A DNA stretch of 29,525 nucleotides from CAZJJK01 sp964546285 (GTDB taxonomy: Bacteria > Spirochaetota > Spirochaetia > Treponematales > Breznakiellaceae). Where the stretch lies: NCBI GenBank assembly GCA_964546285.1, contig CAZJJK010000030.1, positions 1-29,525 of the forward strand. Reading direction: 5' to 3'. The translations under genes and the position numbers were made by a program. How positions within the stretch are numbered: position 1 is the stretch's first letter; every line of letters starts with the position of its first letter. Shown here piece by piece: positions 24,832 to 29,525 of the stretch. The notes beneath the pieces were generated by a model. It saw nothing but the letters and a program-made list of their open reading frames with translations, had not been told where the DNA came from and ran no database searches.

Positions 24832-24840
24832 TATATACCA
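24832..24840 (-). promoter_or_regulatory. Possible extended -10 promoter upstream of dctP
   Basis: The 70 bases between the regulator gene and dctP contain TGGTATATA on the minus strand (24840-24832), an extended -10 form with no good -35 box, as often seen for activator-dependent promoters. A GCGGC-gtta-GCCGC hairpin lies between it and the dctP ribosome site. The AraC-type regulator just upstream would be the natural activator, but I find no clear repeat to call an operator. Confidence 0.3.
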
Positions 24841-24864
24841 GTCAAAAAAGGTAATATTTGCATT

Positions 24865-25944
24865 TTATTGCGATTTTATGAGAAGTTTTGCTTCGGGCTT
24901 CTCTGGCAAGAGGGAACGATATTCGCTTGGACTAACGCCTGTGCGCCGCTTGAATACCCCAGCGAAATAGGCCGGATCGGAAAAGCCGGATAATTCGCAC
25001 ACCTGTTTCATTGGGAGACTAGAGTCCGCTAATAATTCTTTCGCTTTACTGATACGCTTTTCACACAGATAATCGGAAAAGGTACGACCAAGCGCGGTTC
25101 TAAAAATACGGCTGAAATGATAGCGGCTTAAGCCTACAGCTTCGCTCACCTCGTCTAGGGAGGGATTGTCCTTCCAATGCGCGTCTATATAGCGAATAGC
25201 GGAGTTAATTAAGCGACGCCGCGGGTCGGAACGCTCGGTCAGGGCTTGGGCTAGGTCTATTAATGAGGTGATAAGAATATCGATCGTTTCGTCAGTTGAT
25301 CTGGCGCGGCTTAAGGCTTCAGCGGCGGCGTCCGCGTCATAAGCCTTGCCTAAATCGGCCTTTATGGAACTATCCACCTGGTAGACAAGCCATTGCGCCG
25401 CGTTCCGCACCTCAGGCAATTCCGCGTCGGAAGGGCGGCGCGAACTAAAAGCGCTCCGTGTCAGCGACTCTATATCCTTCTCTGAAGCTTGTTTGATGGC
25501 TTGAACCAGACGCGGCGCCAGATCACGCAGATCATAAGGGCCAAAGCCGTCAGTCCCGCCGGTAGCTCGCAGCGCTGTCACGGCGCGGTCCATCGCTTGG
25601 GAAAAAACCTCCGCTGATAAGGGCTTAAGTAAAAAATCATCGGCTCCTACCTTAAAAGCCGATCGCGCGTAATCCAGTTCGCCGTAAGCCGTTAGGAAGA
25701 CGATCCTCGTTCGTTGGTCAAAACGGCGGATAGCCGCCGCGGCCGTTAAGCCGTCCATGCCGGGCATACGTATGTCCATGACGATGATGTCAGGGCGAAA
25801 CCGGGAAGCAATGGAAACGGCCTCAATACCGTTGGCGCCCTCCTCAAACTCCGTAAAACGACCGTCTTCCCTGGCGAAAACAGTCAAAGCTTCACGTTCA
25901 ACCGGCTCATCGTCTACTATCAGCAGCTTTATCCCGTTTTTCAT
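24865..25944 (-). CDS. Response regulator, REC-AraC type (YesN-like)
   Basis: Transcriptional activator partner of the adjacent kinase. 359 residues. N-terminal receiver domain: acidic pair D11-D12, phospho-acceptor D57 in 'DIIVMDIRMPGMDG', Thr in 'VFLTAYGE', Lys in 'FLLKPLSA'. A middle helical linker of about 110 residues with no recognised domain follows. The C-terminal ~105 residues are an AraC/XylS double HTH ('NPSLDEVSEAVGLSRYHFSRIFRTALGRTFSDYL', 'MKQVCELSGFSDPAYFAGVFKRRTGVSPSEYR'). ATG at 25944 follows GGAGG by seven bases and lies within the kinase gene (38-base overlap), so kinase and regulator are made together. The likely target is the TRAP operon starting 70 bases downstream. Confidence 0.95.
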   Translation of the reverse strand: MKNGIKLLIVDDEPVEREALTVFAREDGRFTEFEEGANGIEAVSIASRFRPDIIVMDIRMPGMDGLTAAAAIRRFDQRTRIVFLTAYGELDYARSAFKVGADDFLLKPLSAEVFSQAMDRAVTALRATGGTDGFGPYDLRDLAPRLVQAIKQASEKDIESLTRSAFSSRRPSDAELPEVRNAAQWLVYQVDSSIKADLGKAYDADAAAEALSRARSTDETIDILITSLIDLAQALTERSDPRRRLINSAIRYIDAHWKDNPSLDEVSEAVGLSRYHFSRIFRTALGRTFSDYLCEKRISKAKELLADSSLPMKQVCELSGFSDPAYFAGVFKRRTGVSPSEYRSLLPEKPEAKLLIKSQ

Positions 25945-27314
25945 TGCCTTCCCTCCTAAGAATAAGACGTACCGTTGTGCCTTGGTCCGGTTTTGAGCGA
26001 AGGCTGAGGCAACGTGGGTCGCCGGTGAACATACGAAGCCGTTCGCGTACGTTGGCTATACCGATGGAAGGCGAGCGCGCGAAACCGTTTCCGGCGCGGG
26101 CTACGGCTTTTAGCCTTTCAGCGCTCATTCCTATTCCATTGTCTTGTACGCTTATTACCACACCCCTGCGCTCCCGCTTAACGTTGACCTGTATAACGCC
26201 GCCGCTTAACTTGGGCTCTAGCCCATGGGCAAAGGCGTTTTCCACCAAGGGTTGAAGGGTAAAGGATGGCAGCCTAATGCGTTGCGCGTCATCGATAGAA
26301 CAGNNNNNNNNNNNNNNNNNNNNNNNNNNNNNNNNNNNNNNNNNNNNNNNNNNNNNNNNNNNNNNNNNNNNNNNNNNNNNNNNNNNNNNNNNNNNNNNNN
26401 NNNAGGGCTAGAAATTCGGACTCCTTTAGCAGTTTTTTATTTCTCTCATTACGTAATTCCTCATTATGGAGACGCCTTTCAATCCGGGCTTTTTCCTTTA
26501 TGCCTTCCACCATTTCAGCGATACGTTTATTCATGTTATTAAAGGCCACTGTCAGAGCGCCAACCTCATCTCTAGCGGCGACAGGGACAGGCGCCACGGT
26601 TAAATCACCGGAAGCCATGCGGGCGGCCGCCGCCGATAGGCGTCGTACGGGGGTGGAAAGGTAATTAGCCACCAAGACGCTCAAGCCGATCAACAGCAAT
26701 AAGAGCGCGGCGAGGGCTCCTATCGACGTGGAGCGAGTGAGCGCGGCGTTTTCTAAACGGGCTTGGTAAGTCGCGGTGCCAACAACCAGACTGCGATCCA
26801 TCAGCATGGAAAGATACCCGTCCATGTACCTGCCTATCCGTTCCGCGCGGTAAAAGGCGGGATACGGACTTTCTTTACCTTCTATGACCGCGCGAATAGC
26901 GCTATGGGCTTCCTCATATCGGGAGTCAAAAGAGTTAAGCAGGGAGGTCACTAAAAATCGAACTTCCAAATCCTCCTCATCCCTGGCTACCTTTGTAAGG
27001 TTGGCGACAAAGGCGTCTATGCCGGCGTTGTATAGGGCTAAGTCTTCCATCGATCCAGACCGCAGAAAGTCTTGAAGGTCAATCGTGTTAGCCTCGTTAT
27101 AGGTTTTTAGTCGATTCACCGCGGAGTATAAGGCGACATCATCGGAAAAGCTTTCTACAGCGCTATAGTTGGCTCGGATTAAGGAGACGCTTAAGATGGT
27201 AGGCGCGAGCAGGGCGGTTAAGGCCAGAGCTAGTATCTTTAATTTGATGGGGGCCGCCGCGTAAAGACGCGGTAAGCGCAGATATTTTCCACTGCTCATA
27301 GTTGATAATTCCAT
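25907..27314 (-). CDS. LytS/YesM-type sensor histidine kinase, interrupted by assembly gap
   Basis: Membrane sensor kinase of the His_kinase (PF06580) class. From the N-terminus: helix 1 (about 24-46, 'ILALALTALLAPTILSVSL'), ~150-residue periplasmic region that looks all-helical (CHASE3-like bundle), helix 2 (about 198-222, 'GALAALLLLLIGLSVLVANY'), HAMP domain ('TPVRRLSAAAARMASGDL...DEVGALTVAFNNMNKRI'), coiled coil to 'LLKESEFLAL', then the gap. After the gap: 'LPSFTLQPLVENAFAHGLEP' (N-box), 'VQDNGIGM', and 'GIGIANVRERL'-like 'SIGIANVRERLRMF'. The phospho-acceptor region (expected Q-x-NPHF) lies in the gap and cannot be checked. Frame continuity needs a gap length divisible by 3. Start is ATG 27314, or ATG 27299, which forms ATGA with the preceding stop. 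Confidence 0.9.
26304..26403. other. Assembly gap (100 N) inside the sensor kinase
   Basis: Exactly 100 N. By comparison with other YesM/LytS kinases about 80-90 residues should separate the flanks, so the real gap is probably 240-270 bases rather than 100. Confidence 0.97.
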
Positions 27315-28231
27315 TCGGCCCTAAACTTCGCTTCCGCTTCCCCCCTGATCTTATCCTGATAAAGCGCGGACTCAAGTGCCAGCGCTGAAATAAGGTCTCT
27401 ATCCTTTGCCGCCATCTTTTGATAAATAGCGCGGCTGGCGATAAGTATTTCCAAAGTCCGCGACGGCTTTGAGGCGAGCGGCAGATGCGTATCCAATAAA
27501 CGCTCCGTCGCCGCCGCTAAGAGGGGCATAATGAAAGCTTCCGCTAAACCGGTGGTATAGGCATGGCGGAAATCGCGCATAGTCAGGGTTATAGGCGTGT
27601 CTCCCGCGTTGGCGACATAGTCTGTCAGCGAGCGAGCGGGCTCCACGCCCACTTTATAGCCATTTTTTGGGGTCTGGATGGAAAAGGGTACTAGCTTTAC
27701 CGTCGGCCCGCCATCGTACCAAGCCAGTACGACAATTTTCTCGCTAAGCAATTCTTCCGTCAGGGCTAGGCCGTCTGGACCCAGCATGGCGGCGCGTAAG
27801 CTAAGCGTGTCCGGGAAGGCTCCAATCCTGCCCAGCCGCCGCGCGGCTTCGGAAAATTCTTCTAAACTGTGTATGCTTACCCTAGCCAAGTCGATGCCGC
27901 CGAAACGCACCTGTTCCACAACGCTGGCGCTGTCTCCCAATTTCCCGTCGTAGTATACACTTACTAAGATTTCGCCCTTGGTCTTTTCACGACAGAGGCG
28001 GGCGAATTCCAGACCGGCCGCTACCGAGGGGTATTCATTGGACTGTTCATCCGCGTATCGAAGAAGGAGTCGGGCCTCCGCTCCAATTTCCTTATCGTTT
28101 CCGCCAGCGCAGGCGATAAGCGAAAAAGCGGTGATAAGAAAAAAGGTCAGCGAACGGGCTAAGCCTATCGCGCCGCGAGAAAGGTTGGAAGCTGTATATA
28201 TCGATCTATATGATCCACGGAACATTGTCAT
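27296..28231 (-). CDS. DctP-like lipoprotein, probable ligand sensor for the kinase
   Basis: 311 residues. A hydrophobic stretch ends in the lipobox 'SLIAC' with Cys41, so it is probably a lipoprotein with a long n-region. The mature part follows the TRAP receptor fold ('VSVYYDGKLGDSASVVEQVRFGGIDLARVSIHSLEEFSEAARRLGRI') but lacks both usual ligand motifs: the RTP segment is replaced by 'NGYKVGVEPARSL' and QENP by 'GLAEAFIMPL'. The gene overlaps the kinase start and is first in the sensory operon, which suggests a sensing rather than transport role, as known for other binding protein-LytS-type kinase sets. The start is uncertain: a promoter-like -10 box abuts ATG 28231, so the true start may lie further in. 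It may still bind a ligand of a different chemistry. Confidence 0.78.
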   Translation of the reverse strand: MTMFRGSYRSIYTASNLSRGAIGLARSLTFFLITAFSLIACAGGNDKEIGAEARLLLRYADEQSNEYPSVAAGLEFARLCREKTKGEILVSVYYDGKLGDSASVVEQVRFGGIDLARVSIHSLEEFSEAARRLGRIGAFPDTLSLRAAMLGPDGLALTEELLSEKIVVLAWYDGGPTVKLVPFSIQTPKNGYKVGVEPARSLTDYVANAGDTPITLTMRDFRHAYTTGLAEAFIMPLLAAATERLLDTHLPLASKPSRTLEILIASRAIYQKMAAKDRDLISALALESALYQDKIRGEAEAKFRAEWNYQL

Positions 28232-28260
28232 ATCTTAAAAGCGCTTGTCTGATAACGCAA
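28232..28260 (-). promoter_or_regulatory. Candidate promoter of the sensory operon
   Basis: Minus strand: TTGCGT (28260-28255), 17-base spacer, TAAGAT (28237-28232). The -10 box touches the ATG at 28231, so if the promoter is real, transcription starts after that ATG and the lipoprotein must begin at a later codon. Confidence 0.4.
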
Positions 28261-28275
28261 GACCGCGCTTCTCCC

Positions 28276-28303
28276 TTGCAAAGGGCGCGCTTAATGGTAT
28301 GAT
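28276..28303 (+). promoter_or_regulatory. Candidate promoter of the HAD-IIB gene
   Basis: Plus strand: TTGCAA (28276-28281), 16-base spacer, TATGAT (28298-28303). The predicted start near 28310 is only a few bases before ATG 28314, so the message would be nearly leaderless. It is divergent from the sensory operon. Confidence 0.4.
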
Positions 28304-28313
28304 GCTGACCATT

Positions 28314-29171
28314 ATGGCAGGAACCCCGCGTCCAATCGTTGAGCTGAGCGAGTCGGCGGCTTGCCTTATCCGCTATGTTCTTATGGATATCGATGATACT
28401 TTGACGGATAGGGGTAAATTGGGGGCGGCCGCCTATGCCGCCCTTTGGCGCCTAAAGGACGCTGGCTTAGTCGTTATTCCGGTAACCGGGCGTCCGGCTG
28501 GTTGGTGCGATCTTATCGCGCGCGAATGGCCGGTAGACGGCGTCATTGGCGAGAATGGCGCGCTGGCTTTTTGGGAGGAGGCGGCTTCTCAAGCTCCTGT
28601 TGAGGACAGCGCCCCTGGCGCGGCCTGGCGGCCGCCGATACTGAGGCAGGCTTTCCATCCCGAAGCCATCAGTAATGATCATCCTAGTATACACGCTATT
28701 CGAGAGCGCGCTTTGGCGGAAATCCCCGGTCTTAGGGTGGCCAAAGACCAGTTTACCCGTCGTTACGACCTGGCTTTGGATTTCGCGGAGGAAGAACCTG
28801 TTTTAGGCTTGGCCGAGGCGCGGCGCGTTAAGCTTATCGCCGAGGAAGCGGGGGCTGAGGCGAAAATCTCTTCAATTCACGTGAATGTTTGGATGGGCCG
28901 TTACGATAAATTATCAATGGCTCGTCGTTTCCTGTCGGAACGCTTTAGCTGGGATGAAAAGACTGAGCTGGACCAGGTTCTCTTTGTGGGTGATTCTCCC
29001 AACGACGCGCCGATGTTCGCGTTTTTCCCGGCCGCCTGCGCCGTCGCTAATTTCCGCCGTTACGCCGCTCTTATGGATAAAGCGCCAGCCTTTATCACGA
29101 CAGCTGAGGGCGGCGCCGGTTTCGCCGAGCTTGTCAGCGTCCTCTTGAATAAGCGGGCTTGGGTAAAATAA
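28314..29171 (+). CDS. HAD-IIB (Cof/sucrose-phosphatase-like) hydrolase
   Basis: Cytoplasmic HAD phosphatase. Motif I 'VLMDIDDTLTDRG' (DxDxT), motif II Thr in 'VIPVTGRPAGW', a C2-type cap of about 110 residues, Lys in 'GRYDKLSMARRFL', motif IV 'VLFVGDSPNDAPMFAFF' and the terminal 'GGAGFAELV'. This layout fits Cof/MPGP/SPP-type phosphatases acting on sugar phosphates; the substrate is not determinable. The start is uncertain: ATG 28314 is taken because the best promoter ends just before it; an in-frame TTG (28245) and paired ATGs (28299, 28302) lie upstream and ATG 28384 begins exactly at motif I. None has a good ribosome site. It stands alone between divergent and empty sequence. Confidence 0.85.
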   Translation: MAGTPRPIVELSESAACLIRYVLMDIDDTLTDRGKLGAAAYAALWRLKDAGLVVIPVTGRPAGWCDLIAREWPVDGVIGENGALAFWEEAASQAPVEDSAPGAAWRPPILRQAFHPEAISNDHPSIHAIRERALAEIPGLRVAKDQFTRRYDLALDFAEEEPVLGLAEARRVKLIAEEAGAEAKISSIHVNVWMGRYDKLSMARRFLSERFSWDEKTELDQVLFVGDSPNDAPMFAFFPAACAVANFRRYAALMDKAPAFITTAEGGAGFAELVSVLLNKRAWVK

Positions 29172-29473
29172 CGCGTGATAGCCGCCGGCTGGGCCAGGCG
29201 CGATGCTCGGTCCGCCGTTTAACCTTTTCTTACAGCTACCAATTTTGTTGTAGCTAGAGAAGCTGATTGGCTGGAGCCATACCCCTATGCTTCCTAGGCA
29301 TGTTTCTTCATTAAGCCCGTGGGGCGATTCTATTAATCAATTATTGAACTGAAAAGGTCCTTATCAAGCTTGACCCGCATTAACTCGCTTATCTGAGTTT
29401 TTTGTAAGCCCATTTTGGATAATAAAATAATTATAGTAAATCTTCAACAAAATTGGCAGCAGTATATAACCTT
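29172..29473. other. Intergenic stretch without a recognised gene
   Basis: About 300 bases that become AT-rich to the right. Visible: a small hairpin AGCTAC(C)AA/TTGTAGCT near 29234-29255, and AACTC-gcttatct-GAGTT followed by six T (29382-29403), a weak possible plus-strand terminator ~210 bases after the HAD gene. I see no RNA gene, repeat or mobile-element end. Confidence 0.5.
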
Positions 29474-29525
29474 TTAGGCTATGGCGGCTTCCAGCGCCAC
29501 TTCCATCATCCGTAAAAAGGTATTC
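29474..29525 (-). CDS. Possible C-terminal fragment of a gene cut by the window edge
   Basis: On the minus strand one frame reads NTFLRMMEVALEAAIA and then TAA (29476-29474), an amphipathic end plausible for a protein C-terminus. The plus strand here also offers an ATG frame starting MAASSATSIIRKK at 29491 with only AGG two bases upstream. Sixteen residues are too few to choose or name a family. Confidence 0.2.
   Translation of the reverse strand, partial: NTFLRMMEVALEAAIA

Noticed and set aside
1..29525. CRISPR arrays, insertion sequences, prophage genes or an integron
   Set aside because: No evenly spaced repeats, transposase, integrase or phage-like frames were seen on either strand.

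Overview
The window comes from a diderm (outer-membrane) bacterium. It carries two TolC-type proteins, a lipoprotein signal with a lipobox, TRAP transporters with periplasmic binding proteins, and a MacAB-like export set. The combination of Ala/Gly-rich binding-protein leaders, citramalate-based isoleucine synthesis and a binding protein/kinase/AraC-type regulator/TRAP cluster suggests a host-associated spirochaete (Treponema-like). That placement is an inference from gene content and was not tested by phylogeny. Three runs of exactly 100 N (2009-2108, 13325-13424, 26304-26403) are scaffold gaps, and each interrupts or truncates a real gene.

Layout. (1) 1-1890, minus strand: the 5' part of an initiator tRNA-fMet with a near-consensus promoter, then an orphan membrane PAS/HisKA_2 sensor kinase. 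(2) 2109-10668, minus strand: an amino-acid block transcribed in the order DAHP synthase-prephenate dehydratase fusion, ilvN, a structured leader with a 48-codon ORF, leuA, cimA, leuB, ilvB (3' end lost in a gap). It supplies aromatic precursors/phenylalanine and the branched-chain pathways: leucine through LeuA/LeuB, isoleucine from pyruvate through CimA, and acetohydroxyacid synthase IlvB/IlvN. ilvC, ilvD and leuCD are not visible. (3) 10941-20715, plus strand: a tightly packed export operon (membrane fusion protein, ABC ATPase, two FtsX/MacB-type permeases, two TolC-like proteins; most junctions are ATGA or longer overlaps), followed by a NagD-like HAD phosphatase and a GH2 enzyme with the NxK glucuronidase signature. 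(4) 20730-28231, minus strand: a sensing and uptake module in the order DctP-like lipoprotein, LytS/YesM-type kinase, REC-AraC regulator, DctP, DctM, DctQ, second DctP. Two strong intrinsic terminators lie inside the transporter part. (5) 28314-29171, plus strand: a divergent HAD-IIB phosphatase, then about 300 bases without a clear gene and a possible gene fragment at the edge.

How the parts may work together. The minus-strand module looks like an inducible acid-substrate uptake system in which a divergent binding protein may feed the kinase. The convergent cytoplasmic beta-glucuronidase makes glucuronides or uronates a reasonable guess for the substrate. The most unusual points are the leuA leader (small ORF, hairpin against its ribosome site, long hairpin before leuA), the DAHP synthase-prephenate dehydratase fusion, the DctP-like sensor lacking the usual Arg motif, the two-binding-protein TRAP operon with internal terminators, and a TolC-like protein that seems to lack its beta-strands.
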